From contig JACCIC010000275.1 in the NCBI GenBank assembly GCA_018907035.1, positions 226,501 through 290,500 of the forward strand: 64,000 nucleotides of DNA. Direction: 5' to 3'. The notes beneath the pieces are model-generated. The model did not search any database and was not told the origin of the DNA. It saw only the letters and a program-made list of their open reading frames with translations. This DNA comes from Sycobia sp. Sy_11 (lineage: Eukaryota; Arthropoda; Insecta; Hymenoptera; Epichrysomallidae). Every line of letters begins with the position of its first letter. Within the stretch, counting starts at the first letter, position 1. A program made the translations under genes and the position numbers. Below, in pieces: positions 11,774-25,500 of the stretch.

Positions 11774-14449
11774 ATGCAGATATCTATCAGCGCGGTTGTC
11801 CTGCTCGTCTGTCTGCAAGTGCTCCTCGTTAACGGAGCGGTGAGAAGGATATATATTATAAAGCGTTTTATAAGTCGAATGGTTGCCTCCTGACATAGGC
11901 TCGAGTGATCTTTATATATGCAACCGATGGATTGTCCAAATGGAAAATTATTGTGCTTGTGTTGTGTGTTTGCAGCCCGACTGGATTAGTCCGGAGATGA
12001 TGGAAATGGTGAAGGCGGACAAGGGCAGGTGTATGGCTGCGCACGGAACGACCGAGGGTTGGTAAAACTTATATACCACGCACATTTTGCATATTCGAGT
12101 GTTCTGCTTTTATACCAATTTTTACATCGATAAAAAAGGAAATACCTTACAGTATTCACCATTGGCTGGGATATAAATAAAGTACATCTTGAAAATAATA
12201 TCAATTTATAGAATGACTGTAGTTAATTAGAATCACATGTCGAATTCGTTTTGTAAAGTTGCCGTCGGATGAATTGCTTCCGCTGCCTGTAACTGAGCTC
12301 CATTCCTAATTTGTGGTCCTGTCTCACTCCACTCATTCCTTTAAGCACGGCAACAGTGCCCTTTTTATCTTCACGTAGAGCGACAGTTTCTTGGCATCGC
12401 GGAGAAGCGTGAGCATATATAAAATACTACTGGCAGTTGAACAAGTTAAACTATAATGTGCGCTACTATCGGCAGAGAGCAGAACTAACAAAAAGGCGGC
12501 CATGAGTATAGATAAAGTACGCGAAAGTATTTCTTATTTTAGTAAAATTTCAAAATTTTTGAAAAATTTTTTTAAGAAAAAAAGAAAAAAATCACTGATA
12601 TAAATACAAATAAACCATAAAAAGTGTTATAGTAAAGTGAAAAATGCAAAGGTGAATCGTGCAATCTTCTTCGATCTCATCGAAAGAGTATAGCTAAGGG
12701 AGACTGCTGTAAAGAACACTTTTTATAGAACTGTTAATACTAATTTCAATTTTTATTACATTCCTGAACTTAAAACTGCTAAAATTCCAGGATTTCATTT
12801 ATTTCATATTATTAAAATTATGAATAATCATAAAGAGTAGATTAAAATAATAAAAATTGAATGCGATAAGAAAACAGTCATGTACCGCTGGTATGATAGT
12901 TGTGTTTCTAAACAACATACATATATGACGATTATTAAGAGAAATAAATTTATCCAACAAATTATTTTTATTTAATTTCTTTTTTCTATGGGTTTATAAA
13001 ACATGGTAGAATATTTAAATAAATATTTTAAGTATGAAGACCTATTTTTTAAATAAAATATCAGTTTTTGGCATTTAAACACTATCATTTTTATACTCAT
13101 GACTGCCATTATAGTTTGCATTCAGTGGTGCCCTTGTACATACGGTGGATGTTTTTTCCCCAATAGTAAACGCGCGTCATACTATACAAAAACGCACCAA
13201 AACAATTCAAATTCTGCGTTACGTACTTATTTGATGACGCATTAGCCACATTACATTAGTACACCCCTCTCCTGTAAGTAAAAAATTTTAACTTCAAAAC
13301 TTAGCCGCTAGGATTGGACTTAGCTTGTCACAGCGCGTTATGAGTAATTGCAAAGGCGGAATCGTTTTATTGGATAATAGTTTAACGAGCTATTTGCAAA
13401 AAAGATTGAGAACATTGAAACAATAAAGAATGAGAGCTCAAGGAATGAAAGGCATAAGACTGATAGCCCTACATTATTTTTATATTTGTCTACCTACTTT
13501 AACTTGATATAAGAATGAGTCTTATTCCTTTTGTTCCTTCGATACGTTGAGTTCCTATTCTTTTTCATGAATATAATCTTAGTTATAAACGTATCGTAAA
13601 AGTGTTCAGGCAAAATAACTATAGTCTACAGTTGCTCTAACTTGTATTCCAAAACTAGACTTTATAATTCCAGTTGAAAATCATCTGAAGTAATGGACAT
13701 CATTTTTCAGTAGAAATCGTCGAGATAATTTTCTACTAAAAGAAATCAACGGATCCCATTGTTAATAAAAACTATCAGGTTTGCATTTATATTTTGAGTC
13801 ATAATTTTTAGGCGCATGTCTAGGATCGACTTTATCCTAAATGAGTAATATAAAAAATGTTGATGCATCAAAAGCGATTGTATCCTGCTAATAATAAGAC
13901 TTTGAGAAAAAAAATTTTGGATGATGCCTAATGTATAAGTCTAAGTATATACCAGTATCATATACTTAAAATAAAGAAACTCTTGGATTTGCAGCTTTGA
14001 TCGACGAGGTCAACGCGGGTCATTTACCGAATGATCGAGCTATCACCTGTTACATGTTCTGCCTTTTCGAGTCCTTCAGTTTGGTAAGTTCACAAAGGAC
14101 TGAGAAAATTACAAGGAGATAGAAATAAGAGAAGGCAGTGAATCGATATCACATAAGTTTACTTTCAGGTTGATGAGGATGGACAACTTGAGGTCGAGAT
14201 GTTGATCGGATTTCTGCCGGACAACCTGAAGGGCGTAGCAGGGGAGCTGTTGTCAACGTGCGCTTCTTACAAGGGGTCGGATGAGTGCGACACAATGTAC
14301 GGCATCGCTAAATGTGTACAAGAGAAAAGACCCGACGTAAGTACCTATATAAGTTTGATGCACATACATTTGTAAAGAAAAGTTGACTGTCTATGCTATA
14401 TTTAATAATCGCATTCTTTTCTTATTACCAGCTGTGGTTCATGGTATGA
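11774..14449 (+). CDS. odorant-binding protein, ASP1/OBP1-like (five exons)
   Basis: Encodes a 140-residue secreted carrier of the insect PBP/GOBP family, which ferries hydrophobic odorants through sensillar lymph. Exons: 11774-11839, 11976-12057, 13995-14083, 14169-14336, 14432-14449; all joins keep frame with GT-AG introns. Exon 1 is a signal peptide (MQISISAVVLLVCLQVLLVN). The mature part has the six-cysteine pattern: C1 in GRCMAAHG, then 26 residues to C2, CYMFC giving C2-X3-C3, and C4-X8-C5-X8-C6 in the exon 4 segment ending AKCVQEKRPD. The protein ends LWFMV. From memory it resembles honeybee ASP1, a queen-pheromone binder, and the fly OBP83a/69a class; the ligand here is unknown. Intron 2 carries a transposon copy. 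A poly(A) signal lies 254 nt downstream. The gene appears nested in a CRTC intron on the opposite strand. Confidence 0.93.
12450..13180 (+). mobile_element. non-autonomous dispersed repeat, copy 2, inside OBP intron 2
   Basis: Longer relative of the repeat at 9.1-9.4 kb, with matching left and right parts. Its ends look like imperfect inverted repeats: AACTATAATG with GGCCATGAGTATA on the left, and on the right the reverse complement of AAACTATAATGGCAG with TCATGAGTATA. No transposase frame. It accounts for over a third of the 1.9 kb OBP intron 2. Confidence 0.6.
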
Positions 14450-14702
14450 TGTATAAAAATGGATTTAGAAGTATCGGGACAGTGAAATAATCGAGGAGCT
14501 GCTCCGGGTAACAACGTAAATTATTTAAAATATAATGTTTCCATTTACTAAATTGTATTTCTTGTATATAAATTGTAGTAATATATGGCGTATTGTAGCA
14601 TTTTACTGTACACGACAATATTGATAATGTGTAATCATAATAGTAATAATATTAACAACAATAATAACAATAATGATAATGATGTTACATATTATTAATT
14701 AA

Positions 14703-14708
14703 AATAAA
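14703..14708 (+). terminator. OBP polyadenylation signal candidate
   Basis: AATAAA 254 nt after the OBP stop codon; the nearest convincing hexamer in the AT-rich 3' region. Confidence 0.5.
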
Positions 14709-15489
14709 ATATTTTGGATATTTCTTTTTTATATAATCATTGGCATAACAATAAATGGGACCTCATTGTTATGAAATTATTTTTTTTTACGTCCATACAC
14801 CTACACACAAATTAGATTATAATATCTGAGCAATTAACGCATGCCTGTTGGTTTTTGTGCGTTCTAAAAAAAAAAAATTCAACTTCTAAGTATTCCATAC
14901 ACGACTAAGTATGTGTTGAACAAAAAAAAGATAAGCGTATCTATTCAAGATTAGTTATATTCTGGTTACAACATGCGAAACAGAACGCGTCAATAATAAA
15001 TAGAGGATTAAAATAAATTCATCGATACTGCACGAAATATGTCGTATTCTAAGTTATATTATATTAATAACTCTTTCTATACAAATCACTTAAATTTTCT
15101 ACAAATAATGTATCAAATTATATAAGAAATTAATAAGAGCTGTAAGTTATCGTCGGGGCACTCTTTTACTTAATGAGTTTTCAAAGAAACAATAACAAAC
15201 GTGCAAAGCTGAAAAATGTGCTATACTTATCTTTCCACATATATCTATGTCCATAAAATATCTCGCGAAGAAAAAAAAATTAACAGGCAAATAAAGATAG
15301 GGTAAGAAAAAAAGAAATACCTGGATCAAATCAAACATAACAACAATAACAACAACAGCGTCAATAATGTCAACGCCAAAAAAGAAGAGCATTATCAAAA
15401 TATGTCAACAGCGGCAGCACAGCATCAGTATCAGCATCAACAACAACAACATCAACAATAACAACAACAACACGACGCGATGTCGATAC

Positions 15490-15813
15490 CTTGAGGTTGA
15501 TCGAGTCTATGGCGACGGAGGTGACGATCTGCGTTGCGACCTGTGTCACTGCGTCTTTGCCGACGCCCTGATGGGCCCCAAGGTTATTGTTGGCGTTGAC
15601 ATTGGGCAGTGAGCCACCGCCCCGGAACTGATTGCCCAAGTTGATATGCAGGTGCTTGCCGCTCAACTGGGGTGGACTCGCGTCTGCGCTCTTCACTGAG
15701 AGCGGCCTTGTCGTTGTGGTCGTTGTCGGGGCGGCCACCTCCGCGGCGCCGACGCCACTCGGGGCCGTGGCCCCGGTGGGACTCGCGCCCACCGAGCTGC
15801 TCGCCGATGCCGC
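15490..15813 (-). CDS. CRTC: CRTC exon 2
   Basis: A 324-base, 108-codon, phase 0-0 exon with balanced GC content amid AT-rich DNA. It begins AASASSSVGASPTG, runs through an Ala/Thr/Pro-rich linker and HLHINLGNQFRGGGSLPNVN, and ends QIVTSVAIDSINLK. The acceptor is AAG rather than the commoner CAG/TAG, so the 5' boundary is the less certain end. Reading past the donor gives low-complexity Val/Asp-rich sequence and a stop, arguing that the donor is used. Confidence 0.75.
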
Positions 15814-18800
15814 CTTGCAATGTACCGGAGTGAAAAAGAGAGCTCACGGTCAATGGAAAAGAGTTAATAGGTATATATGTATAGGGTCGTACTATTAAAT
15901 GATTAATATCCAGCTGCTACTCTGTATTCCCCATAATAGTCCAGGCCAATTAGGTCCAAAATGGCCGATTTACCAACAATTTCTCCAACGCCTATTTTTT
16001 TGCATTAAATGATAGATGAGGATGTGTAGAATAAGACCCTAAATTGTCGGGATTGTAGCCCATCGGCGACGTATTTATTTATTGCAAAATAGCAAAAATA
16101 AAAGCTCGTTTTTTACTTTTGCTTTAATAGTTTAAATAATATTGCTCTAATCGAAAAATGTTTCGCATAAAAGTTGTGCAGGAGATAATTCTGAACAAAA
16201 GTGCGTACATGAAAAACTTAAAAAGTCGATTTTTCTATTGTTAAATAAACGATTACAATGGAAGAATTTTCGATATTCAAAGAGCTATACAAATTGTTTA
16301 AACAATTGAAATTCAATAATAATTGCACAAATAGATGTTTTATCATCTACTTATATTATGTTTCAAATTACAAAGTGTACTTTCAAAATGGCGAGCAGTT
16401 GCAAAATTATTTATATTGCAACTTAACCATTGCGAAGTTCACCAACGGCTGGGAATTTTTTAATGCAGTAAAATGCAATCATTAGAGGATATTAATTTAA
16501 AATTACTTTTATTTCAATTTTTGTATTTATATTATAATATTAACGTAATTCAATATTAGTTTTCCACTTTTCTGATAACCAATTTTTATTATTGATGCAT
16601 ATTTACGCTGTTTCTGTGTTTATACATTATGAATGTATATAAGCTTTCAATTCTATTCATTGGAGAGACATTCTCTCCTTTAGTTCTAAATATTTTTATT
16701 TATTTCAATTATTGTAAAATTCATCATTAAAATGAGTTTTCTACTTTAATTTTTTTCACCAATCATCACAGACAAGAAACAGCGTAAATCTGCATCAATA
16801 ATAAAAATTGGTTATCAGAAAAGTGGAAAACTAATATTGTATTACGTTAATATTATAATATAAAGACAAAAATTGAAATAAAAGTAATTTTAAATTATTA
16901 AATAAGCCAATATAAAATTGAAAAGAATTAATTAATGTTATTATACATTGGATATAATAGAATTACCGTATTAGAACCAAGAGCATTATGAAGGTTAGAA
17001 AAAGTAAAGTTAAATTAAAAAAAAAAATCATCAAAATAGTTGCTTTTATAGTAAAGATATTCTATTTTACAACTAAGATCAAGAGCGACGTAGCTGGAGC
17101 TGTCTGTGACGCAGTGCGCGAATATGCGCATGCTCAGTAGGCGGCGCCGCGATGTCTGCGCGAGGAGAGATAAGTTGCCGCCAGCCGTCGCTGATGCCAC
17201 GCATAAAAACTTTTCATAAATGTTACATTTCAACATAATTACTAATGATTTAGAATGTATTAATAAATGTAAAGATAGATACCTTACCAAATTTCAAGTG
17301 AAAATGTTAAATGACAAGTAATAATTAATAGTTTAAACAAAAATTTTCTCAACTTCTATTGGTCGTATGAAAATGTGCAAGGGCTCAAAATTTTTCTTTT
17401 TTTAAGCGTAATAAAATGCATTTTGTTTCAATATTCTAGCGTTAAAAACTTTCGAGATATCGACCCTAGCAACGGCGTTTTTCACTTTAAACAATATAAA
17501 AATTTAATTTAAAAATCTGCTCTTTTCAGCTTTGATTAATATTAATATCCTCTAATGATTGCATTTTACTGTATTAAAAAATTCCCAGCCGTTGGCGAAC
17601 TTCGCAATGGTTAAGTTGCAATATAAATAATTTTGCAACTGGTCGCCATTTTGAAAGTACACTTTGTAATTTGAAACATAATATAAGCAGATGAAAAAAT
17701 ATCTATTTGTGCAATTATTATTGAATTTCAATTGTTTAAACAATTTGTATAGCTCTTTCAATATCGAAAATTCTTCCATTGTAATCGTTTATTTAACAAT
17801 AGAAAAATCGACTTTTTAAGTTTTTCATGTACGCGCTTTTGTTCAGAATTATCTCCTGCACAACTTTTATACGAAACATTTTTCGATTAGAGCAATATTA
17901 TTTAAACTATTAAAGAAAAAATAAAAAAGAGCTTTTATTTTTGCTATTTTGCAATAAATAAATACGTCGCCGATAGGGTACAATCCCTACAATTTAGGTC
18001 TTATTCTACACATCCTCATCTATCATTTAATGCAAAAAAATAGGCGTTGGAGAAATTGTTGAATCAAAACCCTAATTCGCCTAGACTAATAAGTATATCG
18101 AATTGCCTTTTAGGATGTTGTTTTATTTATTTATTTCTTGTACGTGCATGAAAACAGTGAAATTGGAATTTGTAAAAAAAATTATTGATTATATAGGGTT
18201 TCGATAGAAATGCTTTGTTTAGTCCCTGTTAGAAATCTAACAATTTTTAACAGGTTAGAAAATAGTTACTAGGTATTAAAAATAGAATCAACTATCATGG
18301 CTTAAAACTAGGCAAAATTTAGAATAAAAATTGTAAATATTGTCAATAAAATTAAAAAAGGAGGTAGAAACTAGGTTTAAAGCTGGAACCTTGTTTCTGG
18401 ATAGTAAATTAACATTTTAATTCGGATGTACGTTTTAATTACTACAATCGAATCAATTAATATTGATATAATATTATGATATAGTATATATATGTTTGTT
18501 TTGAGAATGAGCCTTTTGAATATCAGACATTTAACCTGCTCTCTCAAAAAATGAAAGATCCTTTTCATAAATGAGCCGCCTATTGACTATTTCTTAAAGA
18601 TTCTAGTGATATCTTGAAAGTTAAGTGTCAATGTTTATTTTGAGGAGATATTTAAGTACAATAGTGGTCATATTGTGTGTTATCGGAAGAAAAATGTCTG
18701 CCGTACAGGCGAGCTGACAGACGACATTTGACACAATTCGACCCACGCGTAATTCAAAATAGCATGAGATATAGAAGTATTATCAAAAATTATTATACAC

Positions 18801-21800
18801 GTAATAATTTCATGTCAATATTATTATTATAATATTATGGTTATTGTATATTATCAATAGGTGTTGTAGAAGGATTTTTATAAATCAACAAGACTTTAAA
18901 CATTTTATTATTTTAACTATGACAAACAACACATAAAAATAATTCAAACGTTAAGAAAGAGAATTGAATTAAAAATAAATAATCATCTTGATTCTAAATA
19001 TTAGTTAGAAAATTCAAATTGAAAGAATATAAAAGTTTTTTATTATACAGAAACAAACTGTAAATATTATTCAACATTCCTTTTTTGATCATTATTCTTT
19101 TGGTTTTCATCGACATTGTGATTTGACATTTTTTTAAACCAACGAAGTAGATTTATATACGATTTAATAAATAAATTAAAATACTTTGAGAGTTGAGTTT
19201 CAGTTAGCTTTGGCTGATCTGAAAGCGCACGTAACCGAATGAAAACGTTTCAAGAAATAACTAATATCAAGATCATAAGTAGACATTTTTTAAACATAAT
19301 TTTCATTGCTTAAATTCTGACAACATTATTGAGACATCTTCACAAATATTATTTTTTTAGCTTATACTTATTTGAATTATTGCTATTTCATTATAAATAT
19401 TATTCTATTTATTTATAAAATAAATAATTTAATAAATAATATAATTTTATTCTTTTTTTCTTTTTTAAATTTATGAGAAGTTGAATTTATATTGAAATAT
19501 TAATTTATGGAGAGACACTGACACTGCATGTCTGGTGATTGGACCTCGGACTGGACACTCCCGCAAGTGACAAAAAATTACCTTGGTTAGTATATAAGCT
19601 CGATTAAGACTTTGTACATATATAACATTGTATGCAAATGTGTAAACTATTGTCGATGCGTTTCATCTGGTTTAATATGTATTATATATTGATATAAGTT
19701 ATAGCTTGCGAATAAATGAATTCAATATTCAAAATAAGTAACTCGATATAAATTTAAAATTTATTAATTAAAATAATTATCAACGTCAATGAATTTATAT
19801 AATAATGCATAACAATGATATTAATTTTTTAACAAGGTTATATATCATACCTAGTTTAACCTTGTTTTAAGCTAAATTTATGGGTTTTAAATACATAAAA
19901 AATAGGTTTAGAAAATGTACCTATAAATCGGCCGAAATGACCGGAAAAAAGGTTTCATGTTAAGCTAATTACTACCGAAATTAAATACCTTGTTACTAGG
20001 TTGCTTCATAACGGAATAGCTTGTTTATGGTTTAAACATGTTTAGCATTTCTACCAGGGGTGTGGAAATTGATACTTGAAAAACAGGTTTTTGAATATTC
20101 TAATTTTGTATAGTTATTATTTTACGGTTGGAAGATTTGATGACTAACGACATATATTACTGGAAGAGAATAGGTTTACTTATGTTGTCCGCCGGATTTT
20201 GATTTTTCTATTAACATAAAAAAATATACGATCTTTAATATACCTTACGAAAATAAATTTCTTACTTCAATTCATAAGCGAGGGAAAATATTTATCAATG
20301 AGATTAGTACTATAGTTAATCACTCGAATAAAACGAAACTTTTAGTCTTTTACGACTAATAAACAATTAAACTTTTATTAAACAATGTAAAAAGGATTCA
20401 ACAAATATGATAACATTATATGTTTATGTGTTTATTATTAAAATGTATAGAATTAAAAAATTGAAACGGATTCTATTACGATCTCAACTTGAAATCCGGC
20501 ATGCTTTCGAGACACCTGAAGGTGGTTCTGTCCATACTCATTAGTCATCCGCGCAAAAATATATTTACTTAACATATTATAACTTTCAAGGGGGTATCGA
20601 CTGCTCTCTTATATTGATTGAGTTAAACGTGCTCTGTTCAAAGAATATGTAAGTCTTAAATTATTAAGAATTTAGTTAATTATGCTCTTTATTTATGTTT
20701 ATTTTATATTACTGCAAAGTTTCAAATACAGTTATCAAGCCTTATGAAAATGAGAAAATGATTTCATTTCCACACGATTTGACGAATCTATTTGAAACTT
20801 CGTAGCGATGTCGAATATATGTAGATAAAGGGTATGATCAAATAAAACTTGATATAATTTAATTCTTCTGTATAATTTTATATAAGTAGAATATATTTTG
20901 CTTGATCATTAAAAATTGACTTCGTCATCCTGAAAACAGTTAATTTGATGTTTTATTAAAATATAATTAATTGAGGATTCGCTGTACACTTGTTGAAACA
21001 TAATGTAATAATTTTAATATTTCATGATATAGTAGAGAAAAAAGACAATTTGCCTGTATTGGATCTTCAGAAGGGCTTGAAAGTCGTAACTGCAGTTCAT
21101 AAACAAACTAAAAAAATATAGTGAAATTAACAAAGTATATTTTATTCTGTTATACCCTTAAAAATTTATTTTATTTTATTAACCACGATACGGTCAATGT
21201 TCGTGTTCCCTATATAAGTGCTCAGCATTTTGGAGATATATTTGTTCGACTGATTTTGCTAACGTAAACAATGATTTTGATCGGAAATATGCAATTTTCA
21301 TAAAACGGAAATATGATTATAGTTCACATCAATTAAGCTGGCATAGTCACTTCATATACCCATGTCTTAACCATGTACAAATATTGTTGCTCATTTGTTG
21401 CTCATTTGTTACCGCACCCCGATTTTCTTGCTCTTGCCGTTTTCAAGACAAATGGATACGCTAACTTAAAATTATATTAATATAGTCAGTCTCTATATCT
21501 TCCGTCATTGTAAAGATATCAATATTTGAGTGATGGCATAATTTGTTGCTAATTTGTTTCTAATTTACTACGAAAACCTCGATTTTATTGCTCTTCCAGT
21601 TTCCGAGAAATCGTAGAGACGGTAGCTGAATATTATGCTGATGTAGTCATTCTTTGTATTTCCTGAGTTTATAAAGATACCAATATTAGATCAGTGGCTG
21701 AATTTGTTGTTAATTTGTTACTGATTTATTATATCAAACCAGATACTTTTGCTCTTCCCGTTTTCCAGAAATAAGGGATCCGCTAGCTTAATATTAATCT

Positions 21801-22494
21801 ACTGTAGCCACTCTCTGTGTCATTGGACACTATGGTTTCATAATTTGCTGCTAATATGTTGCTGATTTACTACGCAAACCTTGATTTCGTTACTCTTTCA
21901 GTTTCCGAGAAATCATGGATACGATATCATTAAATTTAAATTTTTGTTAAAAACTTATTTTCAATGATGTGTGTATCAACAAAGAAGCTGCAGTTTAAAG
22001 GTAGTATCCTATAAAACATCTCTTATAAAGATTTCTTTTACAATTAAAAAAATTAATACTTCTGAAAGCTTGGATATCACCATTGAAAATTACGGGTTTA
22101 TATAAATGTTACTTAAAGTTCAAAAAATCACCATCCGTTGAGTCTGTATATTATTGCATTTTTTATGTATATCTCATTTCTAATTAAAATAAAAACCATC
22201 TTTGGAAGCCTGGATATTATCAACATACATTTCATTTTTATGTAGATCTGATTTATATTTCAGAAAAATAATCATGTTTAGAAGCCTTAACATCATAAAC
22301 AAAAATTTAGGTGTATATCTCGTTTGAAAGCAAAGAGAAAGTCCTTTCAAAATTAGATTTTTATTCCATATGAGATCTAAATAAAATTTAATTAATAAAA
22401 AAAGGCTTCAATGAATGGTTATTTTTTTAATTATAAAAATGTGATCTTTATGAACTACCAGGTTTCGAAAAATAGTTTCTTTTTTATAATTTAA

Positions 22495-22551
<57 letters not shown>

Positions 22552-25500
22552 ATCATTTTGATACTGTTCACGCTTCGTAGGTTAGTATCCACTTTTTTAG
22601 GAGACGTTAACAGTAAAAAATTGACAAAAAAACCATCCTCCGAAGCGTGAACAGTATAATGAAACCGCGTTTTTATATAAATCTCATGTAGATTAAAAAA
22701 AATAGTCATCCTTCAAAGTATGAATGATATCAACAAAGATGGTATTTTTTATAGGTCTCATTCATATTTAAAAAAGAAACCATCCTTTGAAGCATGGGTA
22801 GCATCAAATAAGATCACATTTTTATGTAGATCTCATTTATAATATCTGATTTTGAAAGAACTCTTATTGTTGTCAAACGTAATGTACACCAAAATGCAAT
22901 CTTTGCTTATGATGTCAAGGGTTTTAAATATGTTTTTTTTGTTTGTTAAATTTAACTAGTTCTACATAAATATGTGATCTTTATTGATACTATTCAGGCT
23001 TTCGAAATGATTATTTTTTTAACTTTAATTGAGATCTATATAAATACGTCATCTTTAATGGTGCTATTCAAGATTTCATAGGTGTAATTTTTTTAATTGT
23101 AAAAGAAATCTCTGTAAGGGATGTTTGACGGGACACTGCTTTTACACTGCAGCTTCTTTGTTGATATACAGATCTCCGAAAGTAATTTTTTAACAAAAAT
23201 TTCTAAACACATAAAGCACTTTTTTCGAGCAACAGTGAATATAAATTTATACATGATTCGCTGGTCTCATATGGATATGTTTATGGTGTCCGATTAGCGT
23301 ATCCATTGTTTCTCGGAAATGGCAATAGTAATAAATTTGGCTTTGATGTAATAAATCAGTACAAAATTAGCAATAAATTCAGCCACTGCTCTAGCATTAG
23401 TACCTTTCTAAACTCGGATGGTATTAAAAAGGGGTACTCTAGCATAATATTAAGCTACCGTATCCACGATTTTTCGTAAACTGGGAAAGCAACGAAATGG
23501 AGGTTAATCAACAACAAATTAGCAACAAATTATGAAGCCAGCCTCGTATCGACATCTTTATAATGTCCGGAGATACAGAGAGTAGCTATACTAGATTAAT
23601 ATTAAACTAGCGTGTCCATTGTGTCTCGGAAACGGCAAGAGCAACAAAATCGGGGTTGTGGTAACAAATTAGCATCAAATTAGTGATAAAATATAAATAT
23701 GGTTAGGACGTTAACTTATGAAATAGTTAGGTCAGCTTAATAGACGTTTATACTTCATAGTTTCATATTCTCACTTTTTATTTTGCTATTGAAATATTCT
23801 AAAAAAATATAACAATAATTCCAGTTTTATTCGTCGTGTGCTCGCTATGCTTTTTTCACTTTTATAAAGTTGCCATAACCACTTTATAAGCCCATATCCT
23901 ATCTACATGCATATTTTATTGCTAATTTTATTGCTAATTTATTGCGAATTTGTTACCCCATATCAGACTGGTTCTGCTTACTTCATATCATATGATCAAA
24001 TTTGACCTGGAGTTGTGCATTTACCTCCGCGCGTAATTTGAATCGGTAAATTTTTTTTCCTATATTGATACAACCTTTCTTGATGTCCATGTGAAATTTG
24101 AGCGCCACATCTTCATTAGCGTGTGTTTGTCAGCTGCTTGTTTACAACGCAAAAAGTTTGTCTGGCGATATTGACTATCGAAAAAAAAGTTGATCAACGA
24201 GTTTGCTTGAAATTTTGTGTTTCCAATGGAATGACGGCTACGGAAACGTTGAAAATGTTACACGAGTGTTTTGGAGAGTCTATACTTTATCGCGAACGTA
24301 AGTATTTGAGTGGCACAAAGCATTCAGTGAAGGTTGTCAAGTCGTCGAAAACTTGCCTCATGCAAGTCGCCCATCCACCTAAAATCAAGGTGATGCTTAT
24401 CGTTTTTTCGATTACCAGGGGGTGGTTCACCATGAATTCGTTCCAGGAAGTCAAACGGTCAATAAGGAGTACTACTTGACCGTTTTGAGGCGTCTACATG
24501 AAGCAATTCGTCGTAAACGACCGAATTTGTGGGCAGACAATTCATGGTTTTTTCACCACGATAATGCGCCGACACATTCCAGCATGATTGTGTCTGATTT
24601 TTTGACCAAACACGAAATGAAAGTCATCGCTCAGCTACCGTATTCGTCAGATTTGGCTCCCTGTGACTTTTTCCTCTTCCCGAAACTCAAAAATCCGCTT
24701 CGAGACACGCACCATGAGTCCATCGTCAATATCGCCAGACAAACTTTTTGTGTCGTAAACAAAAAGCTGACAAACACACACTAATGGAGATATGGCGCTC
24801 AAATTTCACACGAACATCAGGAAAGGTTGAACCATTATAGGAAAAAAATTTTTACCGATTCAGTTTACGCGCGAAGTTTAAATGCACCAAGTCCGGGTCA
24901 AATTTGATCATATGGTATTCTGTTAACATAGCTACTTTTTAAATCTTCAGACATGATGAAGCTACGGTTGCATTTTAAGATCAAAAAGAGGCTTTGCATG
25001 ATTGTTTAGCTATTTATTACTCATTAATTATACATATATAATTTTGTTACTGTTACTGTTTCCGACAACAATGGCTAAGCTGGATTAAAATTAAGTTGGT
25101 GCAGCTACTATACTCTTATAACTTTATAAATATATCGATATCAAATTGGTGTTATTATGTTCTACTAATTTGTTGCTGGTTATTTATGAAAAGTCAGATT
25201 ATATTGTTTTACCAGTTTCCGAGCAATACTGGATAAGCTAGCTTAATATTAAGCTGACGTGGACAATTTCTATATCTTCCGACGTTATAAAGGTATGAAT
25301 ATCAGACTGGTTGCATAATTTGTTGCTAATTTATTACTTAATTATTATCCAATTACCTGTTTTGTTGCTCTTACCGTTTTCGAGAAACAGTGGATACGCT
25401 AGATTATTATTAAGCTGGCGTAACCACCCTCGATATGTCCCAATATTATAGATACCTATATTAGACCAGTGGATTGATTTGTTGTTAATTTGTTACTAGA

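Noticed and set aside
16258..17779. The same 75-codon ORF (MEEFSI... to ...VKCNH) in both arms of the long-TIR element
   Set aside because: The copies differ at seven bases and all seven change an amino acid, so there is no sign of purifying selection. The frame survives because the arms are nearly identical, not because a protein is maintained.
18195..20060. Possible transposon bounded by TAGAAATGCT-like ends
   Set aside because: The match is short and imperfect, the flanking similar motifs are direct and not inverted, and no target duplication was seen.
24123..24784. Two overlapping frames as an intact two-ORF gene
   Set aside because: They are two pieces of one mariner transposase separated by an internal deletion and frame change.
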